Assembly (NCBI RefSeq): GCF_004352835.1
Contig: NZ_SJSB01000009.1
Location: 86,324-150,323, forward strand
From: Marinomonas flavescens
GTDB lineage: Bacteria; Pseudomonadota; Gammaproteobacteria; Pseudomonadales; Marinomonadaceae
Reading direction: 5' to 3'
Length of the DNA stretch: 64,000 bases
A program made the translations under genes and the position numbers. Numbering within the stretch: position 1 is the stretch's first letter; every line of letters begins with the position of its first letter. Shown piece after piece: positions 54,880-64,000 of this stretch. The notes beneath the pieces were generated by a model. The model was not told where the DNA came from, made no database searches, and was given only the letters and a program-made list of their open reading frames with translations.

Positions 54880-55371
54880 ATGATCAGCGACGAAGAGTGG
54901 ATGGCAAAAGCGCTGTTATTAGCGGAGCAAGCTGCTGCTGACAGTGAAATTCCAGTGGGTGCTCTTGTTGTGCTCGATGGAGAAGTGATTGGGACAGGCT
55001 ATAATTCCCCGATTTCTCAATGTGACCCAACCGCTCATGCTGAGATCCAAGCGCTGCGTAATGCGTGCAAAAAAGTAAATAACTACCGCTTAATCGGGGC
55101 AACCTTGTACGTCACATTGGAGCCTTGTTCTATGTGCGCGGGTGCAATTATCCATTCTCGTGTGGCGCGAGTGGTGTATGCGGCGACGGAGCCCAAAAGT
55201 GGCGTGGTAGAAAGCCAAGGTGCTTTTTTTGAGGCGCCTTTTCTCAATCATAAAGTCGAAGTTTGTGGTGGTGTACTCGCAGAAAAAGCATCATTACAGC
55301 TAACACAATTCTTTCAATATCGTCGTGAGCAAAAAAAGAAGCTCAAACAATTGGCGAAAAAGGCCATATAA
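54880..55371 (+). CDS. tadA: tRNA-specific adenosine deaminase TadA
   Basis: TadA converts A34 to inosine in tRNA(Arg). The 163-residue protein has the zinc deaminase motif PTAHAEIQALRNAC (H and E near residues 53-55) and LEPCSMCAGAIIHSRVARVVYAA (two Cys). EIPVGALVVLDGEVIGTGYN lies at the start. The basic lysine-rich tail (REQKKKLKQLAKKA) fits tRNA binding. purL follows 119 bp downstream. Confidence 0.96.
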   Translation: MISDEEWMAKALLLAEQAAADSEIPVGALVVLDGEVIGTGYNSPISQCDPTAHAEIQALRNACKKVNNYRLIGATLYVTLEPCSMCAGAIIHSRVARVVYAATEPKSGVVESQGAFFEAPFLNHKVEVCGGVLAEKASLQLTQFFQYRREQKKKLKQLAKKAI

Positions 55372-55489
55372 TCGTTTTTTTTCAGCATTTAGTGCAGAAA
55401 ATACAGACACTGCTGGCCTCTATTTGGGTCATTGATTTAAAATACCCGCACCATTTCCCCCAAAACTACCAAGTGAGGCAATACTCGAC

Positions 55490-58400
55490 ATGCTAACCCT
55501 GCATGGTTCCGCAGCGCTATCGGCGTTTCGCAAGGCAAAGTTATTGGCCAACATGAAAGCATCTGTACCATCCGTCACGGATGTGGATGCGCAATTTCTT
55601 CATTTTGTTGAATTGCATGACGGTCAGGCGCTTTCTACAGAGCAAGAAACGGTTCTTCAGCGCGCTCTAGCCTACGGTCCTAAATCCTCCCAAGTCAGTT
55701 CGTCTGAACAAAGTGTATTAGTCGTTCCGCGTTTAGGTACGATTTCACCTTGGTCTTCAAAAGCAACCGATATTCTTCATAACTGTGGTCTAGCGACCGT
55801 GTCTCGTGTTGAGCGTGGTGTGGAGTATTTCATCCACAGTGCATCACCATTGACACTGGACGAGCTGGATCTGTTGTCAGAAATGTTGCATGACCGCATG
55901 ACAGAAAGCGTGCTTCCGGCATTGAGCGACGCGTCTGACATGTTCTCTCATGCAGAACCTGCGCCTATGACCGCGGTCGATGTGTTAGCAGGTGGACGAG
56001 CGGCGTTGGTTGAGGCAAACCAAACGCTAGGCTTAGCGTTGGCAGATGATGAAATCGATTACCTTGTCGATTCTTTTATTGAACTGGGTCGCAACCCAAT
56101 CGATATCGAATTGATGATGTTTGCGCAAGCGAACTCTGAGCATTGTCGTCACAAAATATTTAATGCGTCTTGGACCATTGATGGCGAAGAGCAAGAGCGC
56201 TCTTTGTTTAAAATGATCAAGAACACGCACGAACACAATCCTGATGGCACCTTGTCGGCATACAAAGACAACGCCGCTGTGATGGAAGGTAACTTTGCTG
56301 GGCGTTTCTTCCCAGCACCAGGTACGCGTGAATACGACTTCAGCCAAGAAAACATTGATATCTTGATGAAGGTTGAGACTCATAACCACCCAACCGCTAT
56401 TTCTCCTTTTTCAGGTGCGGCAACTGGCTCTGGTGGTGAAATTCGCGACGAAGGCGCAACCGGTATTGGTTCAAAACCAAAAGCAGGTTTGAGCGGTTAT
56501 ACCGTATCCGATCTTAAAATCCCGGGCTTTGAACAGCCATGGGAAAGTTATTACGGCAAGCCGTCTCGCATCGTGACACCGTTGGACATTATGATCGAAG
56601 GTCCTATTGGTGGTGCGGCGTTTAACAATGAGTTTGGTCGTCCTAACTTGTTGGGCTACTTCCGTAGTTACGAACAAAAAATCCAAGGTGCGACACAAGA
56701 AGAAGTACGCGGTTACCATAAGCCAATTATGTTGGCAGGTGGTCTGGGGAATATTCGCCGTGAGCACGTTGAGAAAAAAGAAATTAAAGTAGGCGCTAAG
56801 CTGATTGTGCTAGGCGGTCCTGCAATGTTGATTGGTCTGGGCGGCGGCGCGGCTTCCTCTATGGCCTCAGCAGACGGTAACGAAGATCTAGACTTTGCTT
56901 CTGTGCAACGTGGTAATCCAGAAATGGAACGTCGTTGTCAGGAAGTGATCGACCGCTGCTGGCAGATGGGCGATAACAACCCAATCAGTTTTATCCACGA
57001 TGTGGGTGCTGGTGGTTTGTCGAATGCGTTGCCTGAATTGGTAAAAGATGGTGATCGTGGTGGTAACTTTGATTTACGCAAAGTGCTAAACGATGAGCCA
57101 GGTATGTCACCACTAGAAATCTGGTGTAACGAATCTCAAGAGCGTTACGTGATGGCGGTATCGCCTGAGCGTGTTGCAGAGTTTACTGCAATATGTGAGC
57201 GTGAACGTTGCCCATTTGCGATTGTTGGCGATGCAAAAGAAGAGCTTCATCTAGAAGTAGCGGATGAGCATTTCGGTAATAAGCCAGTTGATTTGCCAAT
57301 GTCTGTATTGTTTGGCAAGCCACCAAAAATGCATCGTGAAGCAACCAAAGCGGTTATTAAAGGTGATGATTTCACGGCAGTAGACGTGGATCTTGTTGAA
57401 GCGGCGAAGCGTGTTTTAAGTTTGCCAACCGTTGCCAGCAAAAACTTCTTAATCACCATCGGTGATCGTTCGATTACCGGTATGGTTGCGCGTGATCAAA
57501 TGGTTGGCCCTTGGCAGGTTCCAGTGGCGGATGTGGCGGTGACTACCTCGTCACTAGACAGCACCACTGGTGAAGCCATGACCATGGGTGAGCGTACTCC
57601 AATCGCATTGCTTAATGCACCAGCGTCAGGCCGTATGGCCGTTGGTGAAGCATTGACTAACTTAGCGGCCGCGCAAATTACTAAGCGTAACCATATTAAG
57701 TTGTCAGCGAACTGGATGGCGGCCGCCGGTCACGAAGGCGAAGACGAAAAGCTCTACCAAACCGTAAAAGCGGTGGGTATGGAATTGTGTCCTGCTTTGG
57801 ATATTGCGATTCCAGTGGGTAAAGACTCCATGTCGATGAAGACAGTTTGGAAAGAAGATGGCGAAGAAAAAGCCGTTACTTCTCCATTGTCTTTGGTGAT
57901 TACGGCGTTTGCGCCTGTAGCAGATGTGCGTAAAACCTTAACACCTGAATTGCAAAACAAGGCTGATACACGCTTGTTGTTGATTGATTTGGGCGCGGGG
58001 CAGAATCGTCTTGGTGGTTCTGTTATTGCTCAAGTTTACAACAAGCTGGGGCAGCAAACGCCAGACGTTGACAGTGCCGCCGCGTTGGCTGGGTTCTTTG
58101 ATACGACCCAAGCGTTGAACGCGGAAGGTAAATTATTGGCTTACCATGATCGCTCTGACGGCGGTGTGTTTGCGACCTTGACAGAAATGTCATTCGCCAG
58201 CCATTTGGGTCTGAACATTGACCTAGATGACACCATTACTCAGCGTGCTCAAATTGCCCCTGCTTTATTCAGTGAAGAGCTAGGTGCGGTAGTGCAAGTT
58301 AATGACGCTGATGTGGCGGATATTATTGCGGCTTACGCGAAAGCGGGCGTTAATGTTGCTCCGATTGCGACCTTGTCTGGTGATGACACTATCCGAGTTC

Positions 58401-59389
58401 GTTTTGCCGGCGAAACCGTGCTAGAAGAAACTCGCATCAACTGGCAGCGTGTTTGGTCTGAAACCAGTTACCGCATTCAGGCATTGCGTGATAACCCAGA
58501 GTCTGCACAACAAGAGTTTGATAACTTGTTGGATGCTAACGACCCAGGGTTGTCAGCTAACGTAAGTTTTGATCAAAATGAAGACATAGTCGCAGCCTTT
58601 GTTGCGTCTGGTGTGAAACCTAAGATCGCCGTATTGCGTGAGCAAGGTGTGAATGGTCAAGTTGAAATGGCGGCGGCTTTTCATAAGGCAGGCTTCACTC
58701 CGATCGACGTTCATATGAGCGATATCTTATCGGGTCGTACAACGCTTGATGAGTTTAGTGGTTTGGTTGCTTGTGGTGGATTCTCTTACGGGGATGTACT
58801 AGGCGCGGGTGAAGGTTGGGCGAAGTCTATTCTCTTTAACCCAGTTGCGCGCGAGCAGTTTGAAGCCTTCTTCAAGCGTCCAGATACCTTCTCGTTAGGT
58901 GTGTGTAACGGTTGTCAGATGTTATCTAACCTTTATGAGTTAATTCCTGGTGCTGGTCATTGGCCGAAATTTGTTCGTAACCAATCGGCTCAGTTCGAAG
59001 CGCGCTTTGTACAGGTAGAAGTTCAGAAATCGAATTCTATCTTGTTGGCGGGTATGGAAGGTTCGCGTATGCCAATCGCAGTAGCTCACGGTGAAGGTCA
59101 AACCGAATATCGTGATGATCAAGATATGGCCGCGTTAGCGTCTTCTTCGCAAATTGCATTGCGTTATGTTGATAACTACGGTCAGGCAACTGAACGCTAC
59201 CCATTCAACCCGAATGGTTCAGCAGACGGTGTGACTGGATTAACATCAGAAGATGGTCGTGTGACTATTATGATGCCTCATCCAGAGCGTGTTTATCGTA
59301 CGGTCCAACACAGCTGGCACCCAAGCGAATGGCAAGAGCAAGCACCATGGTTGCGCTTGTTCCAAAACGCAAGAAAATGGTTAGGCTAA
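55490..59389 (+). CDS. purL: Phosphoribosylformylglycinamidine synthase
   Basis: The 1299-residue long-form PurL makes FGAM from FGAR, glutamine and ATP in purine synthesis. The FGAM synthase domains show [47 protein letters not shown] and [11 protein letters not shown]; the C-terminal amidotransferase has [19 protein letters not shown] with the nucleophile Cys near residue 1146, and AHGEGQ/HPERVYR. Length matches the E. coli enzyme (1295). It is followed by a strong terminator. Confidence 0.97.
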   Translation: MLTLHGSAALSAFRKAKLLANMKASVPSVTDVDAQFLHFVELHDGQALSTEQETVLQRALAYGPKSSQVSSSEQSVLVVPRLGTISPWSSKATDILHNCGLATVSRVERGVEYFIHSASPLTLDELDLLSEMLHDRMTESVLPALSDASDMFSHAEPAPMTAVDVLAGGRAALVEANQTLGLALADDEIDYLVDSFIELGRNPIDIELMMFAQANSEHCRHKIFNASWTIDGEEQERSLFKMIKNTHEHNPDGTLSAYKDNAAVMEGNFAGRFFPAPGTREYDFSQENIDILMKVETHNHPTAISPFSGAATGSGGEIRDEGATGIGSKPKAGLSGYTVSDLKIPGFEQPWESYYGKPSRIVTPLDIMIEGPIGGAAFNNEFGRPNLLGYFRSYEQKIQGATQEEVRGYHKPIMLAGGLGNIRREHVEKKEIKVGAKLIVLGGPAMLIGLGGGAASSMASADGNEDLDFASVQRGNPEMERRCQEVIDRCWQMGDNNPISFIHDVGAGGLSNALPELVKDGDRGGNFDLRKVLNDEPGMSPLEIWCNESQERYVMAVSPERVAEFTAICERERCPFAIVGDAKEELHLEVADEHFGNKPVDLPMSVLFGKPPKMHREATKAVIKGDDFTAVDVDLVEAAKRVLSLPTVASKNFLITIGDRSITGMVARDQMVGPWQVPVADVAVTTSSLDSTTGEAMTMGERTPIALLNAPASGRMAVGEALTNLAAAQITKRNHIKLSANWMAAAGHEGEDEKLYQTVKAVGMELCPALDIAIPVGKDSMSMKTVWKEDGEEKAVTSPLSLVITAFAPVADVRKTLTPELQNKADTRLLLIDLGAGQNRLGGSVIAQVYNKLGQQTPDVDSAAALAGFFDTTQALNAEGKLLAYHDRSDGGVFATLTEMSFASHLGLNIDLDDTITQRAQIAPALFSEELGAVVQVNDADVADIIAAYAKAGVNVAPIATLSGDDTIRVRFAGETVLEETRINWQRVWSETSYRIQALRDNPESAQQEFDNLLDANDPGLSANVSFDQNEDIVAAFVASGVKPKIAVLREQGVNGQVEMAAAFHKAGFTPIDVHMSDILSGRTTLDEFSGLVACGGFSYGDVLGAGEGWAKSILFNPVAREQFEAFFKRPDTFSLGVCNGCQMLSNLYELIPGAGHWPKFVRNQSAQFEARFVQVEVQKSNSILLAGMEGSRMPIAVAHGEGQTEYRDDQDMAALASSSQIALRYVDNYGQATERYPFNPNGSADGVTGLTSEDGRVTIMMPHPERVYRTVQHSWHPSEWQEQAPWLRLFQNARKWLG

Positions 59390-59413
59390 ACGTTTAGTTA
59401 GAGCGTAATTTTG

Positions 59414-59447
59414 AAAGGCCTCTCTTCGGCAAGAAGAGAGGCCTTTT
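59414..59447 (+). terminator. Terminator of purL
   Basis: A perfect 14-bp inverted repeat (59414-59427, 59433-59446) with loop GGCAA is followed by a T run, 25 bp past the stop. Confidence 0.93.
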
Positions 59448-59510
59448 TTGTGCATCTGTGTTCCATCTTGAAAGGGTATTTTTCTGTGGAAGGTATGGCA
59501 ACTAAGCATA

Positions 59511-59540
59511 AAAAAACCCAGTGTAAAAATACACTGGGTT
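59511..59540 (-). terminator. Terminator of pckA
   Basis: Perfect 11-bp arms (59515-59525, 59530-59540) with a 4-nt loop; on the minus strand seven T follow. It lies 40 bp past the pckA stop. Confidence 0.9.
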
Positions 59541-59579
59541 AAGGTAAATACGGGGGGCGTATTTTTTGGAAACGAGTAA

Positions 59580-61136
59580 TTAAAGCGCTGGGCCTGCTTT
59601 CGCAATGGCGTCAGAAACACTATCAAACTTTTTGAAGTTCTCAACGAACTGAGCAATAAGTTTTTTCGCTTGATCTTCGTATGCGCCTTGGTCAGACCAA
59701 GTGTTGCGAGGATTCAACAACACGCTATCTACGCCAGGAACCTGAGTAGGTACATCTAGGTTCACATCGTCTAGGTGCTCTGTTTTCGCATCAATAAGTG
59801 CGCCAGATTGAATCGCAGCAATAACCGCACGAGTCGTTGGAATGCTGAAACGTTTGCCGCCTTTGCCATGTGCTCCACCAGTCCAGCCAGTGTTTACTAG
59901 GTAAACTTTGCTGCCGAATTCTTCGATACGCTTAATCAATAGATCTGCGTAAACGTCTGCAGAGCGAGGGAAGAAAGGTGCGCCGAAGCAAGTAGAGAAA
60001 GTAGACTTAATGCCAGTTCCTGCGCCGACTTCAGTAGAACCTACTAGTGCAGTGTAACCACTTAGGAAATGGTACGCCGCCGCTTCTTTAGACAGAACAG
60101 AAACAGGAGGTAAAACGCCTGTCAAATCACAGGTTAGGAAGATGATAGCGTTTGGCTCGCCGGCACGGTTTCCTGCAGCACGTTTTTCAATGTGCTCACG
60201 TGGGTAGCCAGCGCGGCCGTTTTGCGATAATGATGTATCAGCGTAATCTGCAATGCGAGTTTCTGGATCTAATACAACGTTTTCTACAATGGTGCCGAAT
60301 TTAATGGCATCCCAAATGATAGGTTCATTTTTCTGGGATAGGTCGATTGTTTTTGCGTAACAGCCACCTTCAATGTTAAACACAGTGTCTTTGCCCCAGC
60401 CGTGCTCATCATCACCAATCAAGAAACGTTCTGGATCTGCAGATAGGGTTGTTTTACCAGTACCTGATAGGCCGAAGAATAAGGATACATCTTCATCTGG
60501 TCCTACGTTGGCTGCACAGTGCATTGGCAATACATCGTGAGCAGGTAATAAGTAGTTTTGCACTGAGAACATGGCTTTTTTCATTTCACCGGCGTAACGC
60601 ATACCAGCGATAAGTACTTTACGTTCAGCAAAGTTTAGAATAACGCAGCTTTCAGAGTGAGTGCCATCACGTTCTGGTTCACAAACGAACTCAGGAGCGT
60701 TAATAATTTGCCACTCGCTTTTTGATGTTGGGTTGTATGTTTCAGGGCGTATAAATAGATTGCGACCAAATAATTGGTGCCATGCTGTTTCGGTGCGCAT
60801 GATAACGGGTAAATAGTACTCGTCACCTGCTCCAACATGAATATTTGAGACAAAGGATTCTTTTTCATTCAAATAAGCTTCGACACGATCCCATAAAGGC
60901 GCGAATTTAGCTTCGGGGAAAGGGCGGTTAACTGGCCCCCAATGGATGCTGTCTTTACTCGATGCTTCTTCTACGATGAAGCGGTCCATCGGTGAGCGGC
61001 CACTACGAGCGCCAGTTTCGACAACCAGTGCGCCGTTATCGGCAAGAACACCTTCGCCATTTTCTAGCGCTTTCTCAACGAGTTTTGGCGTTGTCAAATT
61101 TGAATGAATTGCTGTTACTTTAGATGCAGAACGCAT
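59580..61136 (-). CDS. pckA: Phosphoenolpyruvate carboxykinase (ATP)
   Basis: PckA converts oxaloacetate and ATP to phosphoenolpyruvate, the entry to gluconeogenesis. The 518-residue protein has [17 protein letters not shown], the kinase-1a loop [29 protein letters not shown] (about residues 230-258) with nucleotide and metal ligands, and [28 protein letters not shown] precedes the ATG. Its leader has an A-rich tract (61171-61190) like those of the CrcZ-like RNA, hinting at Hfq/Crc control. Confidence 0.97.
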   Translation of the reverse strand: MRSASKVTAIHSNLTTPKLVEKALENGEGVLADNGALVVETGARSGRSPMDRFIVEEASSKDSIHWGPVNRPFPEAKFAPLWDRVEAYLNEKESFVSNIHVGAGDEYYLPVIMRTETAWHQLFGRNLFIRPETYNPTSKSEWQIINAPEFVCEPERDGTHSESCVILNFAERKVLIAGMRYAGEMKKAMFSVQNYLLPAHDVLPMHCAANVGPDEDVSLFFGLSGTGKTTLSADPERFLIGDDEHGWGKDTVFNIEGGCYAKTIDLSQKNEPIIWDAIKFGTIVENVVLDPETRIADYADTSLSQNGRAGYPREHIEKRAAGNRAGEPNAIIFLTCDLTGVLPPVSVLSKEAAAYHFLSGYTALVGSTEVGAGTGIKSTFSTCFGAPFFPRSADVYADLLIKRIEEFGSKVYLVNTGWTGGAHGKGGKRFSIPTTRAVIAAIQSGALIDAKTEHLDDVNLDVPTQVPGVDSVLLNPRNTWSDQGAYEDQAKKLIAQFVENFKKFDSVSDAIAKAGPAL

Positions 61137-61636
61137 GTCGTAAAATCCTCAGATCTATAAAATGTGGTCTAATTTTTATTATTATTTTTATGGGGGAATT
61201 GGGCTGAAATCGATAGTAACAAAACAATCTAAGAAAAAATATTCTTATGGTGATATGTTATTTAATTACTTTTTTGTAACTTAATAATTTCAGTTAACTT
61301 GTTGTTTTTAAAGTATAAATTGTTATTTTTCGGCTATTTAAAATCACTCTTAGCGTGTTTTTGGATTCATAGTGCAATATTTTTTGTTATTTTCTTTCTA
61401 TTCTGTTGATATTTTTCTAAAGAGAAATATTCTTACTGAGAATATAGTTATATGTTTTTATCAATAAATGTTCTTTGACTTGCGATATGAATATTAAAGT
61501 GTAGAAATCTCCTACAAAACCCGCAATAAATTCATAATTAATTGCATTTTTCTTGTTTTAGTTTTCCCTGAATTGGCAATCTTCATGGTAAGATTATTCC
61601 TCGAATTCCCCCTCTTTCTAAAGGTTAATCGAACTT
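61137..61636. other. 500-bp divergent A+T-rich region between pckA and gnd
   Basis: No gene is seen. It holds both promoters, the A-rich pckA leader tract at 61171-61190 and a 7-bp palindrome ATATTCT-TACTG-AGAATAT at 61427-61445. The sequence AAATATTCTTA occurs both there and near 61235, so a regulator may bind twice. No consensus promoter could be fixed by eye. Confidence 0.35.
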
Positions 61637-63160
61637 ATGTTAAAAACGAATCAGAACTGCAATATTGGGTTTGTCGGCTTAGGTGTAATGGGTAAAAATC
61701 TGGCCCTAAATTTTGCCGATCATGGGTACCGTGTTGCAGGTTTTGATCTTGACGCCGAAAAAATTAAAGACGTTCTTGAAACTGAGGAACGTGAGCGTCT
61801 AGACTCACAAAGTGAAGCCCGCATCGTTGGCAGTTCTAGTATGGAAGAGCTATTAAATAATCTAGTTAAACCTAGGGTTATTGTTGTTTTGGTTCCTGCT
61901 GGTAAGCCCGTTGATATAGTTTGCGATAACTTAATTAAAGCAGGCCTAGAGCCTGATGATATTGTCGTTGATTGTGGCAACAGCCAATGGACAGATACTA
62001 TTCGTCGCGAATCGGAATACAAAGATCGTCTTAAATTCTTCGGTACCGCAGTATCTGGTGGTGAAGTTGGTGCACGATTCGGTCCTTCTTTAATGCCTGG
62101 CGGTGATGCAGACTCTTGGAAATATCTACAACCAATGTGGGAAGCGGTCGCGGCTAAAGTGGACGCAGACGGCAAGCCGATTGTTAGTGATATACCAGGC
62201 AAGCCAGTAACGGAAGGTGAGCCTTGTACTGCTTATCTTGGGCCAAATGGTGCTGGGCACTACGTTAAGATGGTGCACAACGGTATTGAATACGCAGACA
62301 TGCAGCTTATTTGTGAAGCCTATCATTTACTGCGTTCACTGTTAGGTTACGAGCCTGCAGAGATTGGTAAGTTGTTTGAAAAATGGAATGAGGGCGTTCT
62401 TAACAGTTACTTGGTTGAGATTACCGCAGATATTCTTCAGCAATACGACCATAAGACCGGTGCGCCATTGGTTGATATGATTCTTGATAGTGCTGGGCAG
62501 AAAGGCACAGGTCGTTGGACGTCTATCAGTGCAACGCAGATGGGTGTACCTGCCGGTATTATCAGTGAGTCTGTTTATGCTCGAGCATTAAGTACGTTAA
62601 CAGCGGAGCGTGAACACGCAGCTGGTATTTTAACGGCAGATGTTGAAAGCGGTGAGATTGAAGCTGAGGTTGTTGAAAAGGCGATAGAAGAAGCGCTTTA
62701 TTGCGCTAAGATTTGCGCTTATTCTCAGGGTTTTCAGTTGATGCGAGCGGCAGAGAAAGAGTATGACTGGAAGTTTAACTTTACAGACATTGCTAAAATT
62801 TGGCGTGGTGGTTGTATTATTCGCGCTTCTTTCTTGCAGAAAATCGCAGATGCTTTTATAGAAAATCCAGAGCTTGAGAATTTACTCCTTAGTAATTACT
62901 TCTCTCATTCTATGGCAGAAAAACAAGCAGGGTTGCGTAAAACCGTTGTGCTTGCGGCTCAGTCTGGCATTCCAGCGCCTTCTATTTTCTCTGCGTTAGC
63001 CTATTTTGATGGCTATCGTTCAGAAGTGTTACCAGCAAACCTGCTACAAGCTCAGCGTGATTACTTCGGTGCTCATACTTATGCTCGTGTTGATGATGAG
63101 CCAGGTCAAAAATATCACACCTTCTGGCAAGAAGAAGGTCGCCCTGAACGAAAAGCGTAA
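61637..63160 (+). CDS. gnd: 6-phosphogluconate dehydrogenase, decarboxylating
   Basis: The 507-residue enzyme oxidizes 6-phosphogluconate to ribulose 5-phosphate, making NADPH. The N-terminal Rossmann domain has GFVGLGVMGKNLALNFADHGY (residues 11-31). Catalytic regions are FGTAVSGGEVGARFGPSLMPGG and GAGHYVKMVHNGIEYADMQL, with K and N near residues 210-215. LDSAGQKGTGRW is the family signature, and the length is of the long-form type. It is somewhat longer than E. coli Gnd (468 residues), mainly by an insert near 187-200 (DADGKPIVSDIPGKPVTEG). Confidence 0.95.
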   Translation: MLKTNQNCNIGFVGLGVMGKNLALNFADHGYRVAGFDLDAEKIKDVLETEERERLDSQSEARIVGSSSMEELLNNLVKPRVIVVLVPAGKPVDIVCDNLIKAGLEPDDIVVDCGNSQWTDTIRRESEYKDRLKFFGTAVSGGEVGARFGPSLMPGGDADSWKYLQPMWEAVAAKVDADGKPIVSDIPGKPVTEGEPCTAYLGPNGAGHYVKMVHNGIEYADMQLICEAYHLLRSLLGYEPAEIGKLFEKWNEGVLNSYLVEITADILQQYDHKTGAPLVDMILDSAGQKGTGRWTSISATQMGVPAGIISESVYARALSTLTAEREHAAGILTADVESGEIEAEVVEKAIEEALYCAKICAYSQGFQLMRAAEKEYDWKFNFTDIAKIWRGGCIIRASFLQKIADAFIENPELENLLLSNYFSHSMAEKQAGLRKTVVLAAQSGIPAPSIFSALAYFDGYRSEVLPANLLQAQRDYFGAHTYARVDDEPGQKYHTFWQEEGRPERKA

Positions 63161-63274
63161 GGGGCTAAGTGTCGGATTGATCGACGCTGAGGCTATATAG
63201 TTAGATTAGGTGATTTTATATAAAGTAGCCTTCTATAAAATAGTCTTAATATATTGATACTGTTCGTTGTAATG

Positions 63275-63324
63275 TTGACCAGAGGTTCACTTCAAATGAT
63301 TATTTGAAGTGAACCTCTGGTCAA
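63275..63324. repeat. Perfect 23-bp inverted repeat with GATT loop
   Basis: Arms 63275-63297 and 63302-63324 are exact reverse complements with a 4-nt loop, making a 50-bp hairpin 115 bp past gnd. There is no T run, so it is not a standard terminator. The surrounding 840 bp to the window end lacks convincing genes. Confidence 0.9.
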
Positions 63325-63431
63325 TGTCGTCCTTTCCTTGTTTCTCGTAATACTCCCACTCAAAACTTGTGCTGCACGATGACTTGCTCTTCTAGAAGAA
63401 TAACTTTCATCAGCTCATGACCTTCGTTTTA

Positions 63432-63475
63432 TCATTACCAATGTCTCTCATTACCAATGTCTCTCATTACCAATG
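63432..63475. repeat. 16-bp tandem repeat, 2.75 copies
   Basis: TCATTACCAATGTCTC occurs at 63432-63447 and 63448-63463, and its first 12 bases again at 63464-63475. No function can be given. Confidence 0.85.
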
Positions 63476-63720
63476 CATCGTTTGTTAAGGGAGTATTGTA
63501 ATCAAAGCTAAGGGCTACTTAGCATGTCTTCTCACTATATAAGTAAGGTGTGCAGTGTTAAGAAGTAGGTATTAGAGATAGGTGAAGGTGCAGCCGTTAG
63601 ATTGGTTAGGCTATTTTCATAAGTCATCGTAGGGTGTGGTGTGGTGATAGCGATAAGTTAGAGATGAAAACCGATATTCTGATTGGTTTTTATACAAAAA
63701 AGCACGTATTTGATGGTTGT

Positions 63721-63924
63721 TTAATCAGAATGGTATTTTTTAGAAATTAATCCAAATAAACGTTCAAAAAGGGTTGCACTAAATCTGTAGATCCTTAATA
63801 TACGCCCTCGCTGACACGGACAACGCTTCACAACAACGAAGACGATGTCTAGCTTACTAAGTAAGCCAACACGGTCAGCACGCTCTTTAAAATAGATAAT
63901 CAGATAATTTGTGTGGGCGCTCAT
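63721..63924 (-). CDS. Hypothetical small protein, doubtful
   Basis: A 67-residue frame starts at ATG 63924 with only a weak purine stretch upstream; the frame is open another 66 bases toward the window edge. The product is basic, with IIYFKERADRVGLLSKLDIVFVVVKRCPC then an arginine-rich end. No family is recognised. It could be a remnant of a longer gene. Confidence 0.25.
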   Translation of the reverse strand: MSAHTNYLIIYFKERADRVGLLSKLDIVFVVVKRCPCQRGRILRIYRFSATLFERLFGLISKKYHSD

Positions 63925-64000
63925 TGGAGTCTTCAGAAGATCATCGCCGTTCGGTTTACCGGAAGGTAGTTGATCAAAAAAATTGAAGTCTTACGAGAGT

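Noticed and set aside
63275..63324. Rho-independent terminator of gnd
   Set aside because: The stem is exceptionally long and perfect, lies 115 bp past the stop and has no T run.
63432..63475. CRISPR array
   Set aside because: The 16-mers are directly contiguous with no spacers and no cas genes are near.

Overview
The window reads as a chromosome segment of a marine gammaproteobacterium, most likely a Marinomonas-like member of the Oceanospirillales. This is inferred from pseudomonad-type locus order (nrdR-ribD-ribBA-ribH-nusB-thiL-pgpA, lptG-lptF/pepA-valS, dksA-gluQ-cbrB-pcnB-folK-panB-panC-pgi), moderate base composition and Fur-type iron control. No rRNA, tRNA, CRISPR array, prophage or complete insertion sequence was seen.

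Layout. 1-1448: end of an EamA transporter and an aromatic-type aminotransferase. 1449-5400: a small accessory island with two DUF2971 genes, a Fic enzyme, one intact HTH antitoxin-like gene and two decayed copies of it. 5413-8109: ettA and an EamA transporter on the minus strand. 8403-14415: regulation of nucleotide reduction, riboflavin, NusB, ThiL and PgpA. 14517-21469: a butanediol/acetoin dehydrogenase, an iron-binding protein, a Fiu-like receptor, PiuC and an FMN oxidase, with a Fur box in the divergent promoter. 21497-25454: amino-acid transport, a HolD-like protein, RimI and YajL. 25714-30552: carA-carB-greA behind a probable attenuator. 30654-34443: a PLP enzyme with its LysR partner, then a second Fic gene with striking double operators and a scar. 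34559-36269: Fur-controlled cupredoxin/Ftr1/P19 iron uptake. 36615-45279: pgi, panC, panB, folK, pcnB, a CbrB-like activator, gluQ and dksA. 45435-50403: aminotransferase, lptG/lptF and pepA. 50630-63160: small acidic protein, valS, cold-shock protein, CBS protein, tadA, purL, pckA and gnd. 63161-64000: repeats and perhaps one small gene.

The most notable element is in the 540-bp gap between the CbrB-like gene and pcnB, where pseudomonads carry the CrcZ sRNA. On the minus strand it has a GTAACA/TGTTAC palindrome, a sigma-54 promoter with exact GG-N10-GC spacing, and four A-rich AANAAN tracts, two or three of them presented in hairpin loops. This looks like a CrcZ-type RNA that titrates Hfq/Crc. 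The sensor kinase gene cbrA, normally next to cbrB, is absent, and the pckA leader has a matching A-rich tract.

A second theme is the pair of Fic genes at 2639 and 33124. Each encodes a C-terminal winged-helix-like domain and is preceded by two copies of its own gene-specific inverted repeat, about 45-51 bp apart, ending just before the start codon. This suggests autorepression.
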